Shown: positions 1-6,221, counted from the first letter of the stretch. The stretch is 8,745 bases of DNA from Corynebacterium sp. (GCA_030450335.1 JAKDIS010000104.1:1-8745), one strand, 5' to 3'. Made by a program: numbers and translations. The notes: a model not told the origin generated them from the letters alone.

Positions 1-336
1 ATCGCCTCCGCCCAGGAGGACCTGCCCGACGAGACCGGCAGCACGGGTAGCTCCGCCTCCAACGACGAGACCGGCAGCGCCCCCACCGCCCCGTCCGCTG
101 AGCTGTCGAACCAGCGCGACGTCCTCGGTTCCATCACCGGTGCGGACGCCCTCGGATCCTGGACCGACGGGCAGTTCGACTACGGGAAGGCCTCTGAGGC
201 TCTCGTCAGCCTGGCCGCCGGCGGAGCAGCCGTCGCCACCCTCGCCGGCGCATACGTCGCCGTCGTCGACGCCTCCGACGCCTTCCAGGGCGTTCTCGAG
301 AACAGCCGCGGCTTCATCGAGAGCCAGATCGGCTAA
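1..336 (+). CDS. small secreted Ser/Gly-rich protein, N-terminus cut by window edge
   Basis: The frame is open from base 1 to TAA at 334-336, giving 111 residues; the start lies upstream of the window. The visible protein opens with I-A-S-A-Q-E-D, which fits the end of a Sec signal peptide with an A-S-A|Q cleavage site. An acidic, Ser/Thr/Gly/Pro-rich linker follows (about residues 6-38) in which DETGS occurs twice. Then comes VLGS (41-44), GSWTDG (52-57), a hydrophobic Ala/Gly-rich segment (about 68-89) and a polar C-terminus. There are no cysteines. I do not recognise a family. The next gene downstream shares the cleavage site, linker type and VLGS/GW motifs, so the two are probably paralogues exported to the cell envelope. 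A strong terminator closes this gene. The role is unknown; a mycomembrane or wall-associated protein is only a guess. Confidence 0.75.
   Translation: MASAQEDLPDETGSTGSSASNDETGSAPTAPSAELSNQRDVLGSITGADALGSWTDGQFDYGKASEALVSLAAGGAAVATLAGAYVAVVDASDAFQGVLENSRGFIESQIG
28..78 (+). repeat. exact 15-bp direct repeat inside the linker coding region
   Basis: gacgagaccggcagc occurs at 28-42 and again at 64-78 without mismatch, in the same reading frame, encoding DETGS both times. The copies start 36 bp apart. This suggests a recent internal duplication or slippage in the low-complexity linker of the secreted protein. Confidence 0.85.
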
Positions 337-357
337 GAGCCCGAGCGCCGACTACTT

Positions 358-387
358 AACACCCCGCCCCCTCCGGCGGGGTGTTTT
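358..387 (+). terminator. intrinsic terminator after the first secreted-protein gene
   Basis: A perfect 11-bp GC-rich inverted repeat (aacaccccgcc at 358-368 and ggcggggtgtt at 375-385) encloses a 6-nt loop, and the right arm runs into TTTT (384-387). It lies 21 nt after the TAA of the upstream gene, the usual place for a Rho-independent terminator, and should insulate the next gene from read-through. Confidence 0.9.
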
Positions 388-441
388 CCCATGTCAGCGT
401 CTACCCACTACACCCAAAAGGGGCACACTAAGATCTTCCTG

Positions 442-470
442 TGGACCTTTGTTCGTAGATACAACATGAT
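442..470 (+). promoter_or_regulatory. putative sigma-A-type promoter for the second secreted-protein gene
   Basis: TGGACC at 442-447 matches 4 of 6 bases of the -35 consensus, and CATGAT at 465-470 matches 4 of 6 of the -10 consensus, with a 17-nt spacer. This sits after the terminator and about 70 nt upstream of the ATG at 539, in the most AT-rich part of the region. The assignment is by eye only. Confidence 0.45.
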
Positions 471-538
471 AGGGGACGGAACGAACACGTCAGCTACCCC
501 ACTCGGAATAGCTGGACACTGACACAAGAGGAATCCCC

Positions 539-904
539 ATGAAGCTCAAGAAGTCTCTGCTCGCCGGCGCCACCGCCGTCACCCTCGCCATCACCGGCAC
601 CGGCATGGCCGCAGCCCAGGATGGCAGCCTGCCCACCGGCTCCCTGACTACCTCCAGCGAGACCGAGTCGAGCGATCTCAGCTCGATCACCTCCTCCCTC
701 AGCGAGGGTTCCTCCGAAGGCTCTTCGGAGGGTTCCTCGAACATCGACATCGAGGCATACCTCGAGGACATCTTCGGCGACGATGGTGTCCTCGGCTCCT
801 TCGTAACCGAGGAAGATGGTGGCTGGTCCAACGGTATCGGCAACATCACCAAGGTCATCGGCCTAATCTCCGCAGCGATCGGCCTCGGCGGCCTCTTCAG
901 CTAG
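539..904 (+). CDS. small secreted Ser-rich protein with SEGS repeats
   Basis: This encodes 121 residues. The start is supported by AAGAGGA at 526-532, 6 nt before ATG. A clear Sec signal peptide occupies residues 1-26 (MKLKK basic head, hydrophobic core, A-A-A|Q cleavage). The mature part begins Q-D-G-S-L-P, continues as a Ser/Thr/Glu-rich linker (about 34-67) with three SEGS units, then an acidic stretch (69-82), VLGS (84-87), GGWSNG (94-99) and a hydrophobic Gly/Ile/Leu-rich C-terminus (about 103-121) that could form a membrane-active helix. There are no cysteines, no lipobox and no C-terminal sortase signal. The family is not recognised; the layout matches the truncated gene upstream, so the two look like tandem paralogues. 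It lies just upstream of an iron-box-controlled importer that lacks its own binding protein, but a link to iron is inference only. No convincing terminator follows it. Confidence 0.85.
   Translation: MKLKKSLLAGATAVTLAITGTGMAAAQDGSLPTGSLTTSSETESSDLSSITSSLSEGSSEGSSEGSSNIDIEAYLEDIFGDDGVLGSFVTEEDGGWSNGIGNITKVIGLISAAIGLGGLFS
701..739 (+). repeat. SEGS tandem protein repeat, three copies
   Basis: Three consecutive 12-bp units (701-712, 713-724, 725-736) encode SEGS, followed by one more Ser codon. The Ser, Glu and Gly codons differ between units (for example agc/tcc/tcg for the first Ser), so the repeat is better conserved in protein than in DNA. It forms part of the flexible linker of the secreted protein. 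Confidence 0.8.
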
Positions 905-955
905 ACCTGACCAAACGGGCACTCCCCACTGGTCTCCCCCGACCCCTGCTATTCA

Positions 956-984
956 TTGCGCGAGTCTCACCCAAGATCTAAGGT
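956..984 (+). promoter_or_regulatory. possible promoter of the siderophore-uptake operon
   Basis: TTGCGC at 956-961 keeps the TTG of a -35 element, and TAAGGT at 979-984 fits the loose corynebacterial TAnnnT -10 pattern, with a 17-nt spacer. The -10 would overlap the left half of the DtxR-like box, so a bound iron-regulator would block polymerase. An alternative -10 is TATCCT at 990-995, but I see no good -35 for it. Confidence 0.35.
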
Positions 985-997
985 GAACCTATCCTCG
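979..997 (+). promoter_or_regulatory. DtxR-type iron box
   Basis: The 19-mer at 979-997 matches 13 of 19 positions of the DtxR consensus TTAGGTTAGCCTAACCTAA. The core AGGT...CCTA.CCT is conserved; the mismatches are at positions 2, 7, 9, 14, 18 and 19. It lies 62 nt before the start of the first permease. In Corynebacterium, Fe2+-loaded DtxR binds such sites and represses iron-uptake genes, so the operon should be induced by iron starvation. The match was found by eye and not scored against a matrix. Confidence 0.75.
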
Positions 998-1035
998 AGC
1001 GTGGATGCGGGGGTCGAGCCATGCCTCCACGCTCG
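996..1035 (+). repeat. 10-bp inverted repeat in the operon leader
   Basis: cgagcgtgga at 996-1005 is the exact reverse complement of tccacgctcg at 1026-1035, with a 20-nt loop. It starts at the edge of the DtxR-like box and ends 12 nt before the Shine-Dalgarno of the first permease. It could form a hairpin in the 5' leader RNA or be a second protein-binding site. There is no U-tract, so it is not an intrinsic terminator. Confidence 0.6.
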
Positions 1036-1062
1036 TTCCGACGAGTGAAAGGGGCCCGATGA
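1021..1062 (+). other. possible 13-codon leader ORF overlapping the permease start
   Basis: ATG at 1021 opens a frame encoding MPPRSFRRVKGAR, with TGA at 1060-1062. The stop overlaps the permease ATG as ATGA, the same junction type used at 2132 and 3298 in this operon. A G-run at 1009-1013, 7 nt upstream, is a weak ribosome site. The peptide is very basic (five Arg, one Lys) and its codons span the 3' arm of the leader inverted repeat. It may be chance; nothing shows that it is translated. Confidence 0.2.
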
Positions 1063-2135
1063 CGACGGGAACCACCGATGTTGCCGCGCCACCCGGCCCA
1101 TCCGCCACCTCCCGACTGCGCAGACGCCGGCTCCTCGGCCTCCTCTGCCTCACCGTCCTGCTCGTCATCGGATTCCTACTCAGCCTCGCCTACGGCTCCC
1201 GCGTCATCCCCACCGACGTGATGCTGGACTCCCTGCGCCAACTGCCCTCCGCACTCCGTGCCGACCGGATCGACGACCCCGACCTCCAGGTCATCACGGA
1301 GCTCCGCTTTCCCCGGACCCTCATCGGTCTCATCGTCGGGGCCGGACTCGGCGTGGCCGGCGCACTGATCCAGGGGCACACCAGAAACCCCCTGGCCGAC
1401 CCCGGCATCCTCGGCATCTCCTCGGGTGCCGCCCTCGCCGTCGTCGTCAGCTTCGCCGTCTTCAACGTCTCCGGCACCGCCGCCACCGCCGCCTGGGCCT
1501 TCGGCGGCGCGCTGATCGCCACCTGCGCCGTCTTCGGACTCGCCTCCGTCGGCGGCGGCAACGTCCACCCCCTGACCCTCATCCTCGGCGGCGCTGCGAT
1601 GAACGCCGTCCTGCAGGCGATTATCAGCGCCTTCGTCCTCACCGACGAGAACAACCTCGACCGGATGCGTTTCTGGACCGTCGGCTCCGTCGCCGGACGC
1701 GACATGACGATCTTCTGGGGTGTGCTGCCGATCATCATCATCGGTCTGATCCTCGCCTTCGCCACCGGCCCCCATCTCAACCTCCTCAACCTCGGCGACG
1801 ACGTGGCCACCGCTCTCGGCGTGAACACCAAGGTGGCCCGCCTGATGGGCATGGTGATCATCGCCCTGCTCGCCGCGGCCGCCACCGCCGCCGCCGGCCC
1901 CATCGCCTTCCTCGGCCTCGTCGTCCCCCACCTGGTGCGCTCCATCACCGGGCCGGACTACCGGTGGATCCTGCCGTACTCCGCGCTCGGCGGAGCAACC
2001 CTGCTGCTCTACGCCGACGTCCTCGGACGCCTCGTCGCCCGCCCCGGTGAACTCCAGGTCGGCATCGTCCTGGCCTTCGTCGGTGCACCACTGTTCATCT
2101 ACATGCTCGTGCGCAGGAAGGTCGTGCAGCTATGA
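1059..2135 (+). CDS. FecCD-family ferric-siderophore ABC permease (first subunit)
   Basis: This 358-residue integral membrane protein is half of the permease that takes ferric siderophore across the cytoplasmic membrane. ATG 1059 was chosen over the in-frame ATG 1005 because gaaagggg (1047-1054) lies just before it, while 1005 has no ribosome site and falls in the leader inverted repeat. After a 25-residue basic head there are about ten hydrophobic segments. FecCD hallmarks are RFPRTLIG (83-90), the stretch from GALIQG to the first DPGILGIS (101-121), the ATPase-coupling loop AAGPIAFLGLVVPHLVR (278-294) and RPGELQVG near the C-terminus (328-335). Length is normal for the family. It overlaps the next permease by 4 nt (ATGA). 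Corynebacterial siderophore operons usually place a binding lipoprotein gene directly upstream; here there is none. The exact siderophore cannot be read from the sequence; heme or cobalamin uptake is less likely given the downstream siderophore-interacting protein. Confidence 0.93.
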   Translation: MTTGTTDVAAPPGPSATSRLRRRRLLGLLCLTVLLVIGFLLSLAYGSRVIPTDVMLDSLRQLPSALRADRIDDPDLQVITELRFPRTLIGLIVGAGLGVAGALIQGHTRNPLADPGILGISSGAALAVVVSFAVFNVSGTAATAAWAFGGALIATCAVFGLASVGGGNVHPLTLILGGAAMNAVLQAIISAFVLTDENNLDRMRFWTVGSVAGRDMTIFWGVLPIIIIGLILAFATGPHLNLLNLGDDVATALGVNTKVARLMGMVIIALLAAAATAAAGPIAFLGLVVPHLVRSITGPDYRWILPYSALGGATLLLYADVLGRLVARPGELQVGIVLAFVGAPLFIYMLVRRKVVQL

Positions 2136-3301
2136 CCCAGAACGCCGGCACCCGCTCACGCACGAAACGCACCTACGTCCACGAGGGCACGGTCCCCGAG
2201 CGTCCCGCCTTCCGCCTCGGGGCACTGTCGATGGTCTGGCGTCCCCGGCAGTTCGCGGTCTCGGCAGCCCTCGCCGTCGGCGTCGTCCTGTTGCTGCTGC
2301 TGTCCATCTGCCTCGGCGACTACCCGCTGACCCCGATCCGCGTGGCCGAGGTCATCGGTGCCCGCCTCTTCGACGCCCTGCACCTCACCGCGCTGCGCGA
2401 CATGATCGTGGAGCCCTCGCGCATCGAGGAGCTCGTGGTCTTCGACTGGCGCATGCCCCGCTCGGTGACCGGCATCGTCGTGGGCACCGCCCTGGGCCTC
2501 TCCGGCGCACTCACCCAGTCCGTGACCCGCAATGCCCTGGCCAGCCCGGACATCCTCGGTATCACCACCGGTGCCTCCGCCATGGCCGTGACCATCATCG
2601 TTCTCGGCGGCGGGGCGTCCGGCGGACTGGTCGGCTGGCTCTCCGGCGTCGGTATCCCCGTCGCCGCCCTCATCGGCGGCCTGCTCACCGGCCTGGCCAT
2701 CTGGCTGCTGGCCTACCAGCGGGGCATGGACCCCTTCCGCCTGGTGCTCTCCGGCATCATCATCTCCGCCCTGCTGATGGCCTACATCTCCTTCCTCATG
2801 ACGCGGGCGGACCTGCGCGACGCCACCACCGCACAGATGTGGCTTTCCGGCTCGCTGAACGCCTCCAACTGGACGCGTGCCATGCCGGTGATCCTCCTGG
2901 TGCTCATCGGTGTTCCGGTTTTCGCCTGGATCTCCTTCCAGCTCATGGCCAGCATCCTGGGCCCGGACGTCGCCCGCTCCCTCGGCCAGAACGTCACCGG
3001 CGTGCAGGTCGCGCTGCTGGTGTTCTCCGTCGCCCTGGCCGCCGTCGCGGTCTCCGCCGCCGGCCCCATCGGCTTCGTCGCCTTCGTCTCCCCGCAGATC
3101 GCCCAACGGCTGTGCGGACGCTCCACCCCGCCGCTGCTGGCGTCCGGCCTGTTCGGCTCCTGCCTGCTGATCCTCGCCGACATGGCCACCCAGTCGATCC
3201 TCCCCGTCGAACTGCCCGTCGGCCTGCTGACCTCCGCCGTCGGCGGCCTGTTCCTGATCTACCTGCTCATCCAGAACAACCGGAGGGCCTCCACCGAATG
3301 A
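2132..3301 (+). CDS. FecCD-family ferric-siderophore ABC permease (second subunit)
   Basis: This 389-residue polytopic membrane protein should form the heterodimeric channel with the preceding permease. ATG 2132 overlaps the upstream TGA (ATGA), with AGGAAGG at 2115-2121 as ribosome site. A cytoplasmic N-terminus of about 40 residues rich in Arg/Thr precedes the first helix (about 41-62). Family hallmarks are DWRMPRSVTG (105-114), GALTQSVTRNALASPDILGI (125-144), the coupling segment AAGPIGFVAFVSPQIAQRL (309-327) and the C-terminal ELPVGLLTSAVGGLFLIYLL (360-379). The N-terminal tail makes it longer than most FecCD proteins (about 330-350). Its stop overlaps the ATPase start as ATGA, so the two are translationally coupled. 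Confidence 0.93.
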   Translation: MTQNAGTRSRTKRTYVHEGTVPERPAFRLGALSMVWRPRQFAVSAALAVGVVLLLLLSICLGDYPLTPIRVAEVIGARLFDALHLTALRDMIVEPSRIEELVVFDWRMPRSVTGIVVGTALGLSGALTQSVTRNALASPDILGITTGASAMAVTIIVLGGGASGGLVGWLSGVGIPVAALIGGLLTGLAIWLLAYQRGMDPFRLVLSGIIISALLMAYISFLMTRADLRDATTAQMWLSGSLNASNWTRAMPVILLVLIGVPVFAWISFQLMASILGPDVARSLGQNVTGVQVALLVFSVALAAVAVSAAGPIGFVAFVSPQIAQRLCGRSTPPLLASGLFGSCLLILADMATQSILPVELPVGLLTSAVGGLFLIYLLIQNNRRASTE

Positions 3302-4134
3302 GTACCCAGAAGAGTCTCCAGACCAACACCATCAGCGCCTCCGGCCTCACCGTCGGCTACGGCAAGGCCGACCCGATCATCAGCGACCTCTCGCTGAACA
3401 TCCCCGGCGGCAAGGTGACCACCATCATCGGGCCCAACGGCTGCGGCAAGTCCACGCTGCTGCGCTCCCTGTCCCGCCTGCTGCCCTCGCGCACCGGCGA
3501 CGTCCTGCTCGACGAGACCGACATCGGCACGATGAAGCGCAAGGACCTGGCGAAGATCATCAGCGTGCTGCCGCAGTCCCCGCTGTCGCCTCCCGGGCTC
3601 ATCGTCTCCGACCTCGTCGCCCGAGGGCGCCACCCGCACCAGAGCTGGATCCGCCAGTGGTCCTCCACCGACGAGGAGGAGGTCATGGCCGCCCTCGAGA
3701 TGACCTCGGTGGCCAACCTCGCCGACCGTCCCGTGGACTCCCTGTCCGGCGGACAGCGCCAGCGCGTGTGGATCTCCATGGTCCTGGCCCAGCAGACCGA
3801 GGTGCTCTTCCTCGACGAGCCGACCACCTACCTCGACCTCTCCCACTCCATCGAGGTCCTCGACCTGGTCCGCGAACTCAGGCGACGCCTGGACCGTACG
3901 GTGGTCATGGTCCTGCACGACCTCAACCTCGCCGTGCGCTACTCCGACCACCTCGTGGTGATGCGCAACGGTGCCGTGGAGGCGGCCGGCAGCCCCGGCG
4001 AGATCATCACCTCCGAACTGCTGGCAGACGTCTTCAACCTGGACGCCGTCGTCATCGAGGACCCCGTCGTCGGCGGGCCGCTCATCGTCCCCTCCGCCCC
4101 GCCGGAGACCGGCGACCACCTAACTTCACCGTAA
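3298..4134 (+). CDS. FepC/FecE-type ferric-siderophore ABC transporter ATPase
   Basis: This 278-residue cytoplasmic ATPase should power the two upstream permeases. The start is ATG 3298 in the ATGA overlap with the second permease, with GGAGGG at 3282-3287 about 10 nt before it. The frame stays open far upstream, but that extension is a shadow of the permease. Motifs: Walker A GPNGCGKST (45-53), Q-loop in LPQSPLSP (from about residue 90), signature LSGGQRQR (149-156), Walker B VLFLDE (169-174), D-loop TTYLDLSH, and switch histidine in VLHDLN (H207). The ARGRHPHQ segment and TYLDLSHSIEVL are typical of the FepC/FecE/FhuC group. A 21-nt gap with its own ribosome site follows before the siderophore-interacting protein. 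Confidence 0.95.
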   Translation: MSTQKSLQTNTISASGLTVGYGKADPIISDLSLNIPGGKVTTIIGPNGCGKSTLLRSLSRLLPSRTGDVLLDETDIGTMKRKDLAKIISVLPQSPLSPPGLIVSDLVARGRHPHQSWIRQWSSTDEEEVMAALEMTSVANLADRPVDSLSGGQRQRVWISMVLAQQTEVLFLDEPTTYLDLSHSIEVLDLVRELRRRLDRTVVMVLHDLNLAVRYSDHLVVMRNGAVEAAGSPGEIITSELLADVFNLDAVVIEDPVVGGPLIVPSAPPETGDHLTSP

Positions 4135-4155
4135 GAGAACAAGGAACACCACACC

Positions 4156-5052
4156 ATGGCCACCACACCCTCTACCGCCGTCCGTGACATCGAGCTGCGT
4201 GAGCACCCGCGCCGCGACGCCACCGAGGACACCGAGCCCGCCGACGACTTCGGCGGCCGGCTAATCCAGGTCACCGTGACCGCCAACGAGCTCATCGCCC
4301 CGAACCTGCGTCGGCTCACCCTGGCCTCCCCGGACTTCCGCGAGCTCGAGCTCACCGGGCCCGACGAGTTCTTCGGCCTGCTCATGCCGCAGGACGGACG
4401 CGACTTCGAGTCCTTCGACACCGCCGGACGCAACATCCGCGCCGCCGTCGCCGACATCGAGGAGGACGTCCGGCCCGGTCTGCGCTGGTACACGGTGCGT
4501 CACCTGCGCCAGGACGCCGGCGAGATCGACGTGGACGTGGTCATGCACGACGACCACCCCGGCCCCGGCGCCACCTGGGTCAGCGAGGTCTCCCCGGGTG
4601 CGACCGCCGGGGTGTGGCTGTGCAACGCGATCTGGATCCGGCACGCCGAGCGCCCGCTCTTCGTCGCCGACCCCTCGGCCGTGCCGGCGTTGCTGACGAT
4701 CCTGGAGTTCACCGCCGACCACCACCCGGACGACCTGCACCGCTACCACCTGGTTATCGTCGCCCACTCCCCCGAGGACCTGGAGGGCGGGATCGCCGAG
4801 GACTGGTCCGAGAAGGTCGCCTCGCTGCAGATCATCTACACCTCCCCCGGCATGGAGGCCGAGGCCGTGACCCGGCACCTGCACGAGGCCGCCTCGATCT
4901 CACACCCCTGCACCGCCGCCCAGTACGTGTGGGCCAGCGGGGAGGTCGGCATGACCAAGGCCGTGCGCGGTGTGGCCGTGGACGACTGGGGCGTGGACAC
5001 CGCCTTCGTCGACTGGGTCGCCTACTGGATCGAGGGCAAGCCCCGGCCGTGA
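4156..5052 (+). CDS. siderophore-interacting protein (FAD-binding, NADPH-dependent ferric-siderophore reductase family)
   Basis: This 298-residue cytoplasmic protein probably reduces Fe3+ in the imported siderophore so that iron is released. AAGGA at 4141-4145 serves ATG 4156. A polar, acidic N-terminal tail (about 1-35) precedes the FAD-binding domain. RWYTVR at 110-115 matches the family's RxYT flavin motif; HDDHPGPGATW (131-141) matches the conserved H-x-D/G...GPA..W region. The C-terminal SIP domain shows ADPSAVPALL (171-180) in place of the commoner GDETALPA, WASGEVGMTKAVR (259-271) for the W-x-A-G-E motif, and a terminal YWIEGK. The tail makes it slightly longer than many relatives. The gene ends the plus-strand operon; C. 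glutamicum has a similar SIP-ATPase-permease-permease cluster. Cofactor use (NADPH versus ferredoxin) is inferred only from the family. Confidence 0.92.
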   Translation: MATTPSTAVRDIELREHPRRDATEDTEPADDFGGRLIQVTVTANELIAPNLRRLTLASPDFRELELTGPDEFFGLLMPQDGRDFESFDTAGRNIRAAVADIEEDVRPGLRWYTVRHLRQDAGEIDVDVVMHDDHPGPGATWVSEVSPGATAGVWLCNAIWIRHAERPLFVADPSAVPALLTILEFTADHHPDDLHRYHLVIVAHSPEDLEGGIAEDWSEKVASLQIIYTSPGMEAEAVTRHLHEAASISHPCTAAQYVWASGEVGMTKAVRGVAVDDWGVDTAFVDWVAYWIEGKPRP

Positions 5053-5062
5053 CCACCCGGGT

Positions 5063-6220
5063 TTAGCGTGCGCCCCACACCTGATCGACCTCGTCGAACA
5101 GGGCCGAACCCTGCGGGCCGTGCAGGGCGAGCTGGGTGAACACCACCAGCAGCTCGCCGGTGGCCGGGTCCACCCGCCCCCACGTGCCGGCCGAGCCGGC
5201 CCACCCGTAGGAGCCGTCCGGGCGCACGCTGCCGCCGTAGCCCCAGCCCTGACCCTCCACATCGGTGAGGAAGAAGCCACCCATCGCCCGCTGGGCATCG
5301 TCGAGATGATCCGTCATCATCGCGCTGACCAGTTCCTTCGGCAGCACCCGCACCCCGTCGAGTTCCCCACCTCCGGCCAGCATCCGGGCGAAACGCACCC
5401 AGTCACCCACCGGGCCGATCAACGCGCCCGCCCCGTCCGGGAAGGACGGCGGTGCGGCGTGCACGCCGTCCGCAGCGTCCACCAGACGCACACCGTCCGC
5501 CGAGTCCACGTAGCGGGAGGCGAAACGTGGACGCCGCGCGGCGTCCACCCACCACGTCGTGTCGTCCATGCCCAGCGGCGTGAGTACGCGGGTGGCCGTC
5601 AATTCATCGAGTGAGGCCCCGCCGACGCGCTCGACAAGCAGGCCCAGCAGCGTGGCCCCGGTGTTGTACGTCCACCCCTGCCCCGGCTGGTGCGCCAGGG
5701 GCATCGCCGCGGCGGCGGCGAGGTACTGCTCGCGCGACACCTCCCCGTGGTGGCCCTCCTGCAGGTCGGCGAACAGCCGGACGCTGTAGTCCGCCTCGAA
5801 GTCCGGAATGTAGCCCAGCCCACCGCGCAGGGTGAGCAGGTCCTCCACCGTGGCTTCACGGTCACTGGCGACCGTCTCGTTCAGATCACCGGTGGCCTCG
5901 ACGAGCACGCGCGGCCCGGCGAGCTCCGGCAGCCAACGGGTCACCGGAGTGTCCAGGGCGAGCAGCCCCTCGGCGACGAAGGTCAGCACCACCGCCGCGA
6001 TGACGGGTTTGCCCAGGGAGTCCCAGAAGAACAGGGTGTCCGGCGCCACCGGTGTGCCGGACGCCAGGTCCTGCACGCCCACGGCCAGCACGTTGTCCCC
6101 GGCCTCCCCGCCTACCCCGCCAGCAACGACACCGCCGGGCAGCCGGCCGTCCGCCACCCTCGCGCGCATCAGCGCGGCCACCGACTGTGCCGACTGTGCC
6201 GCCTGTCCAGAAGTGCTCAT
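5063..6220 (-). CDS. EstB-like serine hydrolase (class C beta-lactamase fold, family VIII esterase type)
   Basis: This encodes 385 residues. Start ATG 6220 is one nucleotide after the ATPase stop (TGAC-ATG). No Shine-Dalgarno is visible, so coupled translation is likely; longer in-frame starts lie inside the ATPase gene and are rejected. No signal peptide is seen, so it should be cytoplasmic. The nucleophile motif is SLGK (S68-K71) in DSLGKPV, followed by EGLLALDTPVTRWLPE and LLTLRGGLGY, both close to EstB-type esterases. The second motif Tyr is Y185 (WTYNTGATLLG, spaced as in EstB), and the third is WAG (340-342) in YGWAGSAGTWGRVDP. The fold includes beta-lactamases, D-Ala peptidases and esterases; the cytoplasmic location and EstB-like motifs favour an esterase or amidase. 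It closes an SsuABC-type import operon, so it may hydrolyse the imported compound, but its substrate is unknown. Its stop lies 10 nt from the convergent gene. Confidence 0.88.
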   Translation of the reverse strand: MSTSGQAAQSAQSVAALMRARVADGRLPGGVVAGGVGGEAGDNVLAVGVQDLASGTPVAPDTLFFWDSLGKPVIAAVVLTFVAEGLLALDTPVTRWLPELAGPRVLVEATGDLNETVASDREATVEDLLTLRGGLGYIPDFEADYSVRLFADLQEGHHGEVSREQYLAAAAAMPLAHQPGQGWTYNTGATLLGLLVERVGGASLDELTATRVLTPLGMDDTTWWVDAARRPRFASRYVDSADGVRLVDAADGVHAAPPSFPDGAGALIGPVGDWVRFARMLAGGGELDGVRVLPKELVSAMMTDHLDDAQRAMGGFFLTDVEGQGWGYGGSVRPDGSYGWAGSAGTWGRVDPATGELLVVFTQLALHGPQGSALFDEVDQVWGAR

Positions 6221-6221
6221 G

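Noticed and set aside
629..643. LPTGS in the second secreted protein (and LPDETG in the first) as a sortase signal
   Set aside because: These do not match LPxTG, lie near the mature N-terminus, and no hydrophobic segment plus basic tail follows at the C-terminus.
903..935. Weak hairpin after the second secreted-protein gene
   Set aside because: The stem is only 5 bp with a long loop and no T-run follows, so it is not a convincing terminator.
1005..1058. Earlier in-frame ATG (1005) for the first permease
   Set aside because: It has no ribosome site and lies in the leader inverted repeat, while ATG 1059 follows gaaagggg and gives a family-normal length.
1176..3189. Several long minus-strand open frames opposite the permease genes
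   Set aside because: They are Gly/Asp/Glu- or Arg/Ala-rich translations without domains, opposite genes with clear family motifs and ribosome sites.
2047..3297. Long open frame upstream of and continuous with the siderophore ATPase
   Set aside because: Its 417 extra residues are Arg/Pro/His-rich out-of-frame reading of the second permease, a common effect of high GC; the ATPase begins at 3298 with an ATGA overlap and its own ribosome site.
4118..4123. acctaa, a DtxR half-site-like hexamer before the SIP gene
   Set aside because: Only the right half resembles the consensus; the left half does not match, and it lies within the end of the ATPase gene.
5055..5062. acccgggt palindrome between the convergent genes
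   Set aside because: It is an 8-bp palindrome with no loop and no T-tract, common by chance in GC-rich DNA.
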